Source of the DNA: Osmia lignaria lignaria
Taxonomy: Eukaryota > Arthropoda > Insecta > Hymenoptera > Megachilidae
Length of the DNA: 64,000 nt
Direction of reading: 5' to 3'
Assembly: GCF_051020975.1 (NCBI RefSeq)
Contig: NC_135045.1
Coordinates: 312,501-376,500 of the forward strand
Part shown: one piece after another, positions 37,628-51,100 of the stretch
Layout of the letters: every line of letters starts with the position of its first letter
How positions within the stretch are numbered: the stretch's first letter is position 1
Made by a program: the position numbers and the translations under genes
Notes under the pieces: generated by a model
Database searches by the model: none
Told to the model about the DNA's origin: nothing
Seen by the model: the letters and a program-made list of their open reading frames with translations, nothing else

Positions 37628-38070
37628 GTAGGTCATAGGTTGCCCTATCTACAGGTGTGTCCTTGTTCCACGTTTCATGTTCGTCTTGGGACGCGTAGCT
37701 ACGTGTACGCGTTCAACCCCTGACAGATAATTACAATGATGCAACCGGTAGATACGTTTTACAAAAGCACATTTTCGACTATCCAATTATTCAGTCTTCG
37801 ACGATAACACAGTGGGTACTCGCAGCCGGAGATTTACTATAGATATGATAAAATGTTAATTAGAAAGCAGATATGTAGGTAGTTGCATTCGAATTTTCAG
37901 CTTAAATTGCAAATTTCGAATCCTGTATCTTCTATGGTACATATATGAAACCTAAAATTCAATAGAAAACACGTAGGGTAACAGAGTCCTGAAAAAAATT
38001 CGCCCAAAAGCGAAAAGAGTCTCTTTTGTCGTTCTCCTGGAGAAGCTAATTACCATCTTGTCGAGGTTTC

Positions 38071-38110
38071 GTTCAATGAAATTCAATGAAATTCAATGAA
38101 ATTCAATGAA
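38071..38110. repeat. Four copies of a 10-base unit
   Basis: The unit attcaatgaa is repeated four times; the first copy begins with g. Confidence 0.95.
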
Positions 38111-38550
38111 ATCCAAGAAAATCGAGTTACCGAGCTAGGGGATCGGAAACGACGAGAGGCAAGGTATAGTCACAGTCAGATGGGTAGTATAGTATATGTA
38201 GAGGTGCTGACATCCGGCTATATCTGAACGTCGAAGGCTCAATTTCAATTTTCCACCCTTCGAATGCAGACTGCAGTTTGCAGCTTACACCAGGATCATT
38301 GCTTTTTTATCCAGGTGTGTGGGTATGCGATCGACAGCCAGGTTTGAATGTGTTGGGGAATAATATTCTACGAGAAGCAGCTTGTTCTTTTAATGGTTAA
38401 TAAACCGATTCTCGATAAATTTTATTCAGCTATCTCTATTCTCAGCTTCTAATATTCTCTTTCTCTTCTGTTGGCTTCGTATCGGGCGTTGACGATCCTT
38501 GAATATTCACTTCGTTTAGCCTAGCAGAGCCAATTTTCTTTTATTCGAAC

Positions 38551-38574
38551 GGTCTGGCCTGGCCTGGCCTGGCT
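38551..38574. repeat. GGCCT pentamer repeat
   Basis: About four and a half units of ggcct/tggcc are present. Confidence 0.85.
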
Positions 38575-41007
38575 TGTTCTTCCGGCTGTTTCGTATTTTT
38601 CTTCCGATACCAGTGGGGTTGGCGCTTTTCGCATCATAAAAATACCGTTCTCGTTAGCATATCCGATTGGAAATGCCCCTGATATACACATAATAGTTTT
38701 TCTTGCTTTTGTTTAATAATGCCCGATTAGTATTGACTAATAATTTTTATTTCGTCGGAAGCGAGCAATCGTTTCATAGAAGATTAATCAAAGTTTGAGA
38801 TGCAGTGAATTGTGGAGGATCGATGAACAAATAACAAAGATACCTACGTGTACCATCATTCGTGGCAATAAAAAAGAAGGAAAAAAAGTAGCCAGTATCG
38901 AACAACAGTATTTCATCTGCACGTTTCGCTTCCTTTTTTTTTAATCCTTTTGTCATATTTTGTTCGATCGAATAAACAAGAGGAAAAGTGAATTCATCGA
39001 CGAACTAGTTGAAGCAGATTTGATGAAAATAAAGATAGAAAAATTGTACAAGGATGAAAAATAGAATGGTAGCGATATATCGAAATTTCTTGAATTTGAT
39101 GAACTATCTATCGGCTTTGCTTTTTTAGCCGGTTTCAACAGTATACATAAAAGGTTTGGATAGCCTTTTTATGAGAGAACTGGTAATTGAAAAATATACA
39201 TCATATAAAGTATTTCGCATGTTTTCTCATCTTGTCTAGAATTTACTAGACTCGGACGAGTATTTCAATGCTGGTGCACATACTCGGGCAAACTTTCCCT
39301 CGCCTTCTCTTGCTACGTCTCCTTGATATTATTCCAAGGGAAATTACGTGGATTTTCGAAGAAGCAGTGGGATACATTCGTCAACGTTCGTTCGGGCGAA
39401 AAGTCGAATGGGCCATATTGAATTGCAAAGTTTCACGGGTTTTCGAGTCCCCGTTGAGTCGCGTCGCGCCGGAAGACGGACGACAATCGGTCGACTCGCT
39501 TCATTTTCCTACGCGAACTGCAGCGCCCGGGGAAATTTGACCCAGGGAATAGAAATCTTCTTGGCAATGTTGTCGTTTCTTCTTCAGGAAGAACAACTTT
39601 GTCACATCTCCACCTCGTTCTCTATGATTTTTCTCATTTTTAGTCTGCTTCTTGTATTTCCGTTTTATCGTTAGTGATTGGACGGAAGACACTTTTTCTC
39701 GTAAAGAGTCATTAGTATCTCGTTCGTATTTGGATTCACAAAGGTTAGAATGATTGTAGATGCAATTCCGAGAGTGAGTATCGGGTTTTAGGGATGCTGG
39801 GTCATTTGTATCCAGTTCGCTGTCGTTTGTGCCCGTAGTCCGGATCCATTGTGTCTTGTGTATCGTATCCCACAGTCCACAGGTTTCGAGTTTAAGCCAT
39901 CTAAGATTGTTCGTATCAAGTTTCGCGAATACCGAAAGGTTAATGGTGCGTCCTTTATGCTAATGATCCTAGTACTTTCGACTGAAATTCCAGAATAAAC
40001 TGAAATCGTTCGAATAATTTGCGATCGAGTTTTTATAAAAATAAAAATACGAGTATAAGGTTTTCAGTAGGACATACGATAAACATTCGTTGATTTAGAA
40101 AGGAAAATCCGTACCAGCGAATCGTAGAATCAAAGCCAAAGCTTCTTTTTCCGTTTCATTTTCCACGATTCGTTTGCATTTCATTGCAGTTTTATCCAGC
40201 TGCAAGCAAATCGTCCCACTGCTTCCTGTTTCTTACAATCCTTTCTTTCTCATTCGTGTCGCTTATTCTATCGAATGAAAAACCTAGCTAGAATTCGCCT
40301 CTGTCCCTGAAAATATCTTCTAACTTTGCGTCTGGTTACGCTCGTGCCGTTGTTGAACCGTTGTTGAACCGCAAGTTTGCGTAAAATACAAAATATCGTA
40401 TTAAAAAATAGAAAAAAATGTTTCTCACCACCTTTTCAAACGTTCCATCCTTTTTAAATAGTCTTCTCCAGGTAACGAGTTTTTTATCTTTGTTACTTAA
40501 GCACATTCCCTTCTCTCTTTCTTTTCTCGATTTAGGTAGTTACTCGTGTTTCGTCCGCCGGAACTTGCGCGAGCTACCAGCTTCGTTTTTTCTTATTCGC
40601 ATCCGTGACCGTCGCGTTACAGATTTTGCATTTGCATGCAGACGAGTCGTGTTTTCTTCGCGGTCCTCTTACAGCCTCTAAGAAGAATTGCGAGAAAGGA
40701 AAAGGCCGGACAGAATTCTAATCCGGTGTGCTACAATTGCTTCCTAAATTCCCTCGAGAATCTTGCAGTTCTTACCCTCTCACCAGTGTGAGAGCTTTCT
40801 TTCGTAATAGGCAATGTTCAAGTATTTAAAGCTATTCCGCTATTATACTCTATAAGTAGGTTCTAGAATAAAGTATCATTTTTTTTTGAAGATTATATGT
40901 TTATGGTAATTCGAAGGTTTCACGCAAATTCCGGAGCATATCGAAAGCATGGTATATCGCCGCTTTGTAGAGGGTGTCGATCGCGAAAACAATATTGTTC
41001 GTGACAA

Positions 41008-41062
41008 ACATTTGCATACACGAAATACTGGTATGCATATGCAACAGGATCAAAAGCGTTCT
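41008..41062. repeat. Duplicated octamer element, copy A
   Basis: It begins with ATTTGCATAC (from 41010) and includes GTATGCATATGCA (41031-41043), so the ends can pair as a short stem. The same layout recurs exactly 360 bases downstream (copy B). Confidence 0.55.
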
Positions 41063-41367
41063 TGTTTTCTCGCCTCCCGTTCGCTTTCTCTTCTCTCCTC
41101 TTCTCTTTATCCCCAATCCCTCTTTTTCGTCTGCCAATTTGCAGCATTGTTTCTTTGAAGTTTCCTTTCTTTCGATACAAATTTATTTAATATTTTCTAC
41201 CGTCGTCGTTTTGATAGATTCGAAGCGAATGAACGATAACGACTGGAAAGAACCGAAAGCTCGTTGGTGATTTCGCGTTGTTCCAAGTAAGAAGCGTTTC
41301 AACGAGGCTAGGAACAGCGCAATCGTCCACTTCAACGTTGGTCCGAGTAAAATACTGCTCACTCGAG

Positions 41368-41422
41368 GTATTTGCATACTCGAAGAGCTCATATGCATAT
41401 GCAGCAGCATCGAAAAGTACTC
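41368..41422. repeat. Duplicated octamer element, copy B
   Basis: It begins with ATTTGCATAC (from 41370) and includes ATATGCATATGCA (41391-41403). Against copy A, 32 of the first 40 aligned bases from 41371 match without gaps. A further matching block (8 of 10 bases) sits 20 bases before each copy (40991 and 41351). Confidence 0.55.
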
Positions 41423-41819
41423 TCGACGACGCGGCGCGATGGTGTGTCGCGTCCCTTTAAATTGCACGAACAACGCATCCTCGACTAAATGATCGAGTTT
41501 GCTGTTTAGAGCTTTGTTGCCATTAAGAATAGTAATTGTTGAAAATTTGCAAAAAGAAATGCTTGCTAAAAGAACTTTGCTAAAATCCTTGTAAAGTATC
41601 ATCAGCAGCCGTGAAGCAACTGCTAATCCCGTTAGACATATTACATGCACGACGGAGTGTCTTCATCTTTGCATAAATTACGCACGGGACGATGTGTATT
41701 AAGCTCTCAATGCAACCGAGTATTAAATTTACTGCTGAGAAAGAGAGTGAGGGAGAAAGGAGGTAAGGCAGAGAAATCAGGTGTAGAAGAGGGATGAAAG
41801 TTGTCTGTCTAGGAAGGGT

Positions 41820-41843
41820 AGAAGCAGCAGCAGCAGCAGCAGC
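41820..41843. repeat. CAG/GCA trinucleotide repeat
   Basis: About seven gca units. On the plus strand they read as a poly-Ala run in a frame I do not consider coding. Confidence 0.8.
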
Positions 41844-44800
41844 AGGAGTTGATTTTCAATCGAAAAGTCGACACCCGATCCCCCTCGGTGGCCGATATCG
41901 ATGCTGGATAAACAAAAACAGAGCAGGGTTGGTTTGCTGGGTGAGAGTGAGTGGTGAGGGGTTGGTTATCGAGTCGAATGCTGCTCGGTGATACATAGTA
42001 GGCGAAGAGGAGAGAGAAGCATACATGTAGGTAGTATGCCGACCACGTTTCCTTCGAGCACCATTTCGATTAGACCTGCCTACCACCACTCTACAAACGT
42101 GCTGGCTCTTTCGATTTCCCTGCTGCTTTGTTCGACATTGTTTTTCAACTTTTCATTGTGTTTCAATTTAGGTTTGCGAAGAAATTCATTTAATTTTCAA
42201 TGGATTTGCAACGAGTACCTTGTATAACAAATCAGTATAATTGTTTGTTACTAGTTTTTCGTTTCTATTCTCTTTCTCTTTTTCGTTCTCTTTATCGGAG
42301 GAACAGAGTTGAAACTACGTTCGTCGAGTCTGTCGTTGCTACACGTTTATTCAGAAACAAGTACGTAGAAGAGAAGCGAGTAACAGATTCACTCGAGGCG
42401 TGCATTTCCGGCATCGAGGACACTGTTTCAGAACTCCATCGGCGGGAAACTTTGTATTTTATCTAACGTTCATTTCCAAAATCTAGTTCTCGAACTGTAT
42501 TCACCTAAGATAAAATTATTCCTTTCAAGGACCGCCTTGAGAATAGGAAAAATCACGCATTGATCGCAAGGCATCGCTGAGAAATTGATTGCGAGCACAG
42601 AAAGTCGAAAGAATGAATAAGAAAAAAAGGTGATACCCCTGAACGACAAAGTTCACAAGTTTTCCTCGAAATCGGACACGATTTTCTCGTTGGCGGTGTA
42701 CGAGGATTCCATAGAAAAATATTTTTCTAGTTTGCACTTTTCTAGCTACTCTTTTTCATTCGGCACGTATGTAGAAGGTGGTAAGCTAGAGGGGAGATTT
42801 CCTTGGTTTTCTGAAACTCGCGGGATTCGGCTGGAAATCCTCTCGTCGCGTCGTTGAAAATTAGCCGCTGTAAATCGCACGCTTCGCTCACCCCTTTCAA
42901 CCCCTTTACCTTCTCTTTCTCCTGTACATTCACGGTACAGTTCGTTTTCGTGTCTGGCATGAAACATTAGCTGGAAGTTCGCTCGACAGCCGCCTTTTTA
43001 TTTTGCAAACTCGTTACCGCCAAATTACCAGCGTGTCACTACGGCCAGCTTCAAAAGCGATTCGGCTGCTGATGTTGAAACGAGACCATCACGTGATACG
43101 ATGGGATGGGAAGAAGAAAAACATGAAAATAGCAGATAGAATGGACATATTTGACTCATTGTCAGTACGGATTAATTTAGAGAATAAATCCTTTTGTAAC
43201 TGATTGTACTTTGAAGAATAGGGTGGTTTGAATGAACGAATTCACGGAAAGGACTTCTAGTCTGACGTGAATTTTGGCTTTCTGCTGAATTTAACGAGCA
43301 TTGTTTCAACGAGGAGTGTGTTTTTTGGTTGGGAAATTGTACCGGCGCGGTGCGGCGGGTTTTGCAGCGAACGATGGCCAATTTCCAGCTTGATTGATGC
43401 TACAAAGATGGTAGCAGAGGTAGGGGTCGTATCGATTGGATTGAAAAAATATTAGCGAAATATACCGGAGGGTAAATTCGGGGAATAAAGGTTGATTTGA
43501 AAGGGATATTGGAATAGGAGGAGGCAGCTACTGTAGTACTTGACGCTACTTTTAGAAATTCTGGAAAGTGATCCCTAATGAACGATACCTACATTTGAAA
43601 TTCAAAGTTAATACATATACCGACCGAATATCTTCACGAGTCTTACATTTGCTGTAATAGGTCAATTGTTGATGGCAGATATTTTTCATATCCAACTGGT
43701 AATTTCGATTTTTTATTCAGTCGCTTCGACGAATACGTTTCGCTATTTACAAAAGGTTGAATTCACTTAGAAAATTGAAGCATAAACAGGTGGATGCGAT
43801 GTAAAGGTAAAAAATCCAGACGGAGCGTGGAAGTTTGTTGAGGGGGATTTTGCAATTTTCATGTCTGGAACGAAGGGTAGCCGAGGTGTGAAGAGGTAAT
43901 TTTCTTGCCTGGTTACGGGAGACGCGTGCTCGAAGCTTCATACGTTCCACAGAGGATCGTTGACGAAATCGGCCGACAAGTTATCGGAATATTTATTTTT
44001 CACTACTGAGACTGCCGCTTTCTTTGTTCTATAAACGAAATAAAAAAATGGTGAACACTTGTCTTCGCTAGTAGTGGGTGGTTTATTAAATTATTTCAGT
44101 TTATGTATTTTTATACTTTCCTGGTCAGATTCAACATCGCTTTTCCTTTGGTAATCGAATTATCTGGAGGTGAAGGAGGAGGTGGAGGAGAATAGTTTCG
44201 ATAATCACATTCAAAGTGTTCCAATCTCCGTAAAGCCGCGTTGAAATGGTGTGTGCGCTTAATCGAGGAAAGGTATTGATTCGTGTCGATGGTTATTGGA
44301 TTACCCCGATGAAAATCCCGATTTCTCGCCTCTTCCTTTAATAAGCGTTAAACGTGCTATTAACTTTATCCATTTTTAAGCAGTGCTCGCGGTGGGTCAA
44401 AGTTTATCGTTTAAATTTCAACACCTCCAGCGGAGGAGCAATTTGACAAATTCTTTTAGCTTATTAATCCGTGATCGAATACCTTCGAATCCTTCAGTTA
44501 CAGAGATTACGATTACCTATTACGTCTATTACAACATCTTCATCCATTGAAACTTGCAATTAGAGGCCACGACTAATCGGAATTACTGCGATGCATTTGA
44601 TCGAGCTTGTTACATTTTCCCCATTATTGACGAATTAATCTTCGATTAAAGTCGACGACAGTAATGACCAGAATGCAATTTGTTTGTTTATTTGATTTAT
44701 CGCATAAAGGAGGATGAAATCAGGTAGGCAAACTAACGCAGATGAAGGTCGTCATAAGCTGAATTTGGACAGCTTAGCAAATCAAACCGCTTATGTTATA

Positions 44801-45025
44801 GTATTTATCGTGGAATTAATCGCGACGAATGGAAAGCCGGCGATCGTCGATAAACCCTCCTGATTACGACCCAACAGGGACTATCGTGATCGCGTTTAAA
44901 TCGGATTAAAGCCGTCGGCCATTTGACGGAAAACATTCGGCCTTTGTCGAAGGCTGGCTTTTACCCAGCAGCAATTACTATGCATCTAAATTAGTTTCTA
45001 TGCTTTTACTATGCTCTAACGAACG

Positions 45026-45118
45026 TTAAACCTTCTTAAACGCACCGTGGAAATTTTTTCTTTGCGATCTTCTTGTTTATACCAATTTATTGAAGGCTAT
45101 TTATTTAAGAAGGTTTAA
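45026..45118. repeat. Perfect 15-base inverted repeat
   Basis: TTAAACCTTCTTAAA at 45026-45040 and its exact reverse complement at 45104-45118 enclose a 63-base spacer. Confidence 0.8.
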
Positions 45119-46623
45119 AGGATATATTATACACATACATATTTCTTATCATTACATTCCTTTTGAAATTCGTAGAAATTCGCGAAAGCAGGAATTAGTA
45201 GGGATTTGAAAGGGATTTTAGGAAAGCTGGATTCTCTGGGCACTAGTAGAATTTTCATGAATTTAAAGTTGTAGGTATTTAGTTTTAGTGTTTAACAATG
45301 TTGATTCGTTTCTTTGTTGATATTTTTACGTTGGAAATGAAATTGTACCCCGGTCGAGTTAACCCGAATTAGTCGAGGCACGCAGCTAAGCTCGTATAAC
45401 GATCTAAGCAAATCGGAAATTTGCCAACGTTCCAGAATCAGAACGCCTTGTTGAGTGCAGTAGCCGGTACGGGACAGGCATTCGAGGGTCAATCGACATT
45501 CCGATCAAAGCAGTACGAAGCATCTACGCAGCGTTTTCATTGATTCAATGTCGATAAGCTCTCTGAAATTAAAGTCAATTAGGTACCCTTGCATCCGGAG
45601 TTTGTCTGACTTTGCTTTACGAAAATTTCTATAGCCATTTAATCAGTGAGAAATCGAAATATCGAAAATTTATTCTTCATTTATCGCGTATTTGGCTTTT
45701 CGAACGAATCGCAAAAAAAAATGATATACAGTCAAGAGGGATTATCGAAGGATCGTGAATTCATTTCAAGTTGGACACGTTACTTCGCCGGTATAAATAA
45801 GAATTTCCAGACTGAAATGTCCTCTCGTGGAATCGAATATTTCCTTTTCTCGAAAGCTCCGAGAGCTCGACAAATATTTCCCAAGAATTTATTTCGCTGG
45901 AATAGATATGTTCGTCTGGCTGGCCGATACCGAGTACCACCGACGCGATGCTTCGAAATTGTCCAGTACCTTTCCTTGATTTTATTCTTGTCGTATTTCC
46001 TCCTTTGCGTATTCCAAGGGTCTCTTATTCTGTTTATCGTCAAGAGGCATGCTGCGACTCGTGATTCCTTCAGATGATACTTATTTCGAATGTATTACCA
46101 TGAAATATACATACGGTGACTTATTTGCTGGACTTATTGTGGAATAATTCAATTCTATTGTTTTATGAATACACCGCTTGAATTATTCTTCAAGTGTATG
46201 CTAAATGCATCGAACATAAGTTCAAGAGCAGAATACGATAGTATTATCACGAGTGTTTGTTAATTTTTAAATTGGCATACGATTTTTAATCGTCGAATTT
46301 ATCGTGAAATATGACGGTAGATTACATCGACGCTGTACGAATCAGCCACGATAAACGGAGCGTTTGTTTGCCGACCACGCAATTATTAAATTAATTGTTA
46401 CGATTTAATACGAACGCCAGAATCGATCGTTTACGTGACGCTCAGCTGATTTTCTGATCAATTTCACTTTATTTATATCCTACAAATGAAATTACGAGGT
46501 GTTCTGGACCGATTTTTGATAACTTTTAAGAATTTTCACGAGTAGTCAGTATTTTTTTCGACAGTTTGATTTACTCCAATAGTTTGTCGATTGTGCAATA
46601 ACAATTTGTTTGAATGTTACTTT

Positions 46624-46655
46624 TCGATTCGGTTCGATTCGGTTCGATTCGGTTC
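46624..46655. repeat. Three copies of a 10-base unit
   Basis: The unit tcgattcggt is repeated three times and then degrades into ttcgtttcgtttc. Confidence 0.9.
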
Positions 46656-47866
46656 GTTTCGTTTCATTCTACTTGGATCGAAGAGCTTTGAATTACATTT
46701 AAATGGACCGTGTGTAGTTTCGATGGGCAGCACTTTCGAAAACTGCGATACCAGTTGATCCCTATTGCCAATTGAATTTTGTATTTTCACGTTTTCTTCA
46801 GCTTTGCTCTACGTTTCCGATCGCTTTAACGAAACCAGTAAACAGCTCCAAATAGAAACGTACAAAATTATTAATCGTAAGTTATTATTATAGCTGTTTT
46901 CTATCGCTGTAATCAATTTTTAACGAAGAATGATTTCAATATCGTTACGAGTTGTTAGATTATTTAAGCATTCCAGGAACTTTGATTTCCCGTTTACAAT
47001 GACTGCTCAACCACGCTTCCTGTGTTTCGCAATCGCATTAAATAAATCATAACTGGCTTATCAATAAATGAATAGCCAGCTTAATTAGCGTCGATTGATA
47101 GTACCTAATTGTTAATGTTTATTGTAGAAATGCCAGTAGTTTTTGATCGTTAAACGAGAAATTGTTTAGTAACGCGTTAATTAAAGGAACGAGTTACGGA
47201 AGGGAGGTCGTTAATCATTAATTCAATAATTAATTAAATCTCTAGTTTCCTGACGAGACGCGAATCGATCAGACAGTTACAAGAGCATGAAAAATACGTT
47301 ATAAATGTAATTATCCGAATTTTGTCCTATCATTTCCGTGGTCATGTTTTGTCGCGAAAGAAAAATGATTCTATGTCACGTGCGAACTTTTCGAGGGTAC
47401 TTTCTCCACGAACACGTGTTATTTCATTCTTAATCGACTTTTCGCACGACAATTTCTGCTTGTTGCTCGGTTCACCCTTTTTTACAGTTTCTTTTGATCG
47501 AGACCCTTTGGGGTAGGATTAACGCGTGATCATGGCAATTCCTTGAGTCGCGTAAAGATTATTCCTTTTAATACCTGTGTTTTTGGCACAACATTATGCT
47601 TCGAAACGACCCTTGATTCGTGCATACCACGCGACGATTTTTATTTAGACTGATTACCATAACAGAGCCAACCTGCATATCACTTTTTATTTTCTTTCTT
47701 CTGAGATTTTCGTGACCGTCAGGGAATCGAGGAAGGGTGGTATAAAATGCGTTTTCATTGTTATTTAATTGATGCTAATTTTTACCCTTCGTGTCTCCAT
47801 TTTCAAACTTTTCATCCATCTTGAAAGTTGTGCAAAAAATTCCAAGTTTCCATACGAAGCGTAGAA

Positions 47867-47937
47867 AAAACATTCATTTTCTCGATCCTTAAAGCTTAAG
47901 AAGAAAAAGAAAGCTGAAAACATTCATTTTCTCGATC
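47867..47937. repeat. Direct repeat of 21 bases, offset exactly 50 bases
   Basis: The sequence aaaacattcattttctcgat plus c occurs at 47867-47887 and again at 47917-47937 without change. Confidence 0.9.
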
Positions 47938-48096
47938 GCTTTATCCTGCCTGGACAAGGAAGATGAGGGCAGGAGGAAGCGAGCGAGTTACGCAGGGATA
48001 TCCGGATTCCCTTAATCTTCCATCCGTCATTGAGCAAGCCAACGATATTTCTCCGGTGACGTGGCCGTCTTGGGCATAATCGTGAGCGCATTTAAT

Positions 48097-48198
48097 CGTC
48101 GTCGTCGTCGTCGTCGCGTCGGCTGCTATGAATCGATCGACGAACACTCACGTGTTCGCGAGCGTCGCGTCGCGTCGCGTCGCGTCGCGTCGCGTCGC
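48097..48198. repeat. CGT and CGCGT repeats
   Basis: A CGT trinucleotide run (48097-48116) is followed, after a unique spacer, by about seven CGCGT units (48163-48198). The block is extremely CpG-dense. Confidence 0.9.
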
Positions 48199-51100
48199 TA
48201 TTTATGCAACAGTACACAGAAACGGAGCGGTAGTTGGTGTGTACTCTGTGTACCGACGGATCAATCCGGATTAATTGAGTTACGGCTCGCGGTTTTGCGG
48301 CCGGCCAACGACCGCACGGATATATCCGCGGCTTCCGGAGGGTTTGTTACCCGGGGACATGCGACTCCCGCGATGACCGTTCTCTCAGCCATATCCTCCT
48401 TTATGAACCACCTTCTCCTTTATGGCTTTACCTCGTTCAGAATTAAAAAAGATCAATAATTACACCGTGCAATTATTCTAGTTGCTGAAGATTCCGTTGT
48501 TACACGGATCAACGATTTTTACCCTTTGCAGCTCATCTTTGATCTTCTTAACGAAGAATGCTTTGTAAAGTAATTACCCTAATTAGAAAATAAGGAAGAC
48601 GCGTAAGCGGATCAGTTTACTCATTTAGCGAAGAGTAACCAGCGAGATTACTTCTCGATAGCTGAGCGTTCTCTTTCCAACAAGATTTTTATTCTGTTTT
48701 CAATCTGAAATAAATAAATCTTCTACACCGTTTGTTTTGATAGATTAAAAATACGATTTAATTGGTCGTTTCTGTTGATAAGGTTAATTGTTACTGTAGG
48801 CAGGTTACTAGGAATTTTTGTTATTCGTTAGGTGGTCGTTGGTTCTTTTTTCAGAGGTTTCGCCTTAATTTAGCGGTAGTCTTTGGAGGCTGATAGCTCG
48901 ACGCTCGGGCACAAAGGCCTCTACCCTCGACCAGCAAGCAGGCCGCTTTGGGCGTTCAGTGTAATTGGCGAAATTAATTAACGGTCTATAAGCGAGTGGC
49001 TTGGTGTGTCTGTTATCTCGTGTGCGTACACGAGATTCGCTGCCACCAGGGACGTCCACGTTCACAACCTCGTTTCCTCAGCATCTCCCTTCCCAGGATC
49101 AGACGACCAGCTTCCACTGGGTTGTTGCTGAAAATAAGGTGGACAAGGCCCCTTGGAAATTCTTACCCCGCACTTGCTTAATCTTTCAGAGGATTTCCAT
49201 CCTTTATGACGGCTAACTATAACCTTCCTAATTCACTATTTTTGGGTCAATGAAACTTTATACTGTGCTAAAGTGATACCTTGTGCTAAAATGAAATTTG
49301 AATAATCCAAAGCTAGGACAAACTTGGATTTATCAAGCGCGTTTTTCCTTCGAACGACAACGTTCATCCGGTATTTTCTTTGATTAAATACCGTATCATC
49401 GCGAGCAACACGAAACGTAGAATGCACGTGGTGCAAACTTGCGGCTTTCCACAACGCTTGTTTACACTTTCTTCGCTATGTGTCGAGGAAGTAAGCACAT
49501 AGAGCACAGCAGTTCCAACCGAACTTTGACAAACTGTATTGAAAACAAAACATTTCTAACAACCAGGTCTCGCAGAAAACGTGTTCTTCAGTTTGTGCAA
49601 TTAGTCGTAATGATAGCTATATCGTAGTAAGTTTATTTTGTCGATCGGTTGTACGAACACGATCAAGTACGAACTAAATCAGAGCTAAGATTCAGCAACA
49701 AACACCCTTCTTTTCTTCCAGCAATTTAAATTCTAACCAGAAAATATCGCGTGACTTTGGCTTCTGAAAAGTGCAAGTATTTCCTGCACAAGGTTCGCGG
49801 CACTTTTGGGGGCTGGCTGCGATTAAAGAATCGAACGAGCATCGGTTGCGGTCGCGGTTGTGGTTCGGTTCTCCCGGTGGGTGTGTTCGTGTCGCAACGA
49901 TCTGTCGTTGGCCGTTTGATAAAAAGCACTTAACCCATATCCGCCCTTTGATCTTGCCACAGGGTTAGCGTGTTGCTCCCGATAAATCCAGCTTTCCATT
50001 CTTCAAACACGATAACCTCGACGCTTTTGCTTCGTTGACGTAGCTATACTCGATTGTTTCGCGAATTTCCATTTTTCAATGCAAAAGCTTACCTTTCATC
50101 GATACCTAGGTATAAAATGATTGATGCGAATTAAGGCTGTGAGCTTAATCTTTTCAATAAGCTGGCCGCTGTTTTATAAGCTATTGGATACTTTTAGAAT
50201 GTTAAATCATTAAAAGGAACCACGGATATAGAAGAGGATTCGCAAGGTTTCCCAGAGCTAGTGGTGAATGTTATTATACACACTATGACACTAGTTATAG
50301 CAAGCTGACGGGATTTATGAACGTCTCAGAGTGCAAGCAGCTTTCGCTTCTAATTGCGTGCGTTGCCAAGGGTTCTCGTCTCTCGGTTGCTTCGTAGAAA
50401 ATTGTCTCTGCCTAGTTTTCCACAATTTTTTTCCTCTCGTATTCCCTCGGAGATCACGAGCAACCGATACGAAATAAAAATTAGAAGAAAAAAGGGCGGA
50501 AAATCTGTACGATCCAGAAAGGATCTAGACAGACGAGACGGGGTCGGTATTTCGCCGGTAATTGTATAAATTAAAATTGCTGCGCGCAATTGGATCGCTG
50601 ACTCCATTAATGTAATTAAAAAGCGTTCTAATTAACATTTATTAAACGAACGCTAGCAGCGAAATAGAGAGAATCCAGCGGGTGGAAGAAAAGAGAAAAG
50701 AAAAAAGAAGAAAGAGAAGGGACGAAGATCGAGAGAGGAAAGAGGTGTACAAATTACAGCCAAGCGACGCGGTAATAAACGCTCGGCTGATATAATCAAA
50801 ATACACACGCATTAATTTGCATAGAAATTGAAATGATATATTTTGCACTAGACCGCGCAAAGGCCACGCTGAAACATTCAATTCGTATTTAATTAACCGC
50901 ACAATTTTACCAAGCCATTGTATAATTCTAATCGAGCTTGATTATATTTTTCAATTACGTGAAACAACGAAATAGATACCCTTTAATGGTCGACATATTT
51001 TGCGAGATTTACCAAATAATAATAGACTGATTTAATCGCGATCAGTCGCGGCGATTAATTACAGGGACACTCGAAAACGAATTGAAAAGCGGATGTTTAC

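Larger units (their letters stand above)
37628..40400. other. CpG-rich non-coding DNA
   Basis: There is no gene with splice and frame support on either strand. It holds a decamer repeat at 38071-38110 and a GGCCT repeat at 38551-38574. Confidence 0.5.
40401..44000. other. CpG-rich non-coding DNA with octamer-motif cluster
   Basis: No gene is recognised. Three exact ATTTGCAT octamers lie at 40630, 41010 and 41370, the last two inside a duplicated element. The longest open frame (minus, 41650-41183, 155 codons) has no recognisable domain, no splice partner, and overlaps the duplicated element. I read it as chance. Confidence 0.45.
44001..48060. other. CpG-rich non-coding DNA
   Basis: No gene is seen. 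It contains an inverted repeat (45026-45118), a decamer repeat (46624-46655), a block rich in homeodomain-type TAAT motifs (about 47,040-47,240) and a 50-base-spaced direct repeat (47867-47937). Confidence 0.45.

Noticed and set aside
41183..41650. Minus-strand frame of 155 codons, the longest in the CpG-rich region
   Set aside because: No recognisable domain, no flanking splice partners, and it overlaps the duplicated octamer element, whose similarity is at DNA level.
48061..48459. Plus-strand frame of 132 codons with Arg-rich repeats
   Set aside because: It is produced by the CGT and CGCGT repeats and has no family resemblance.
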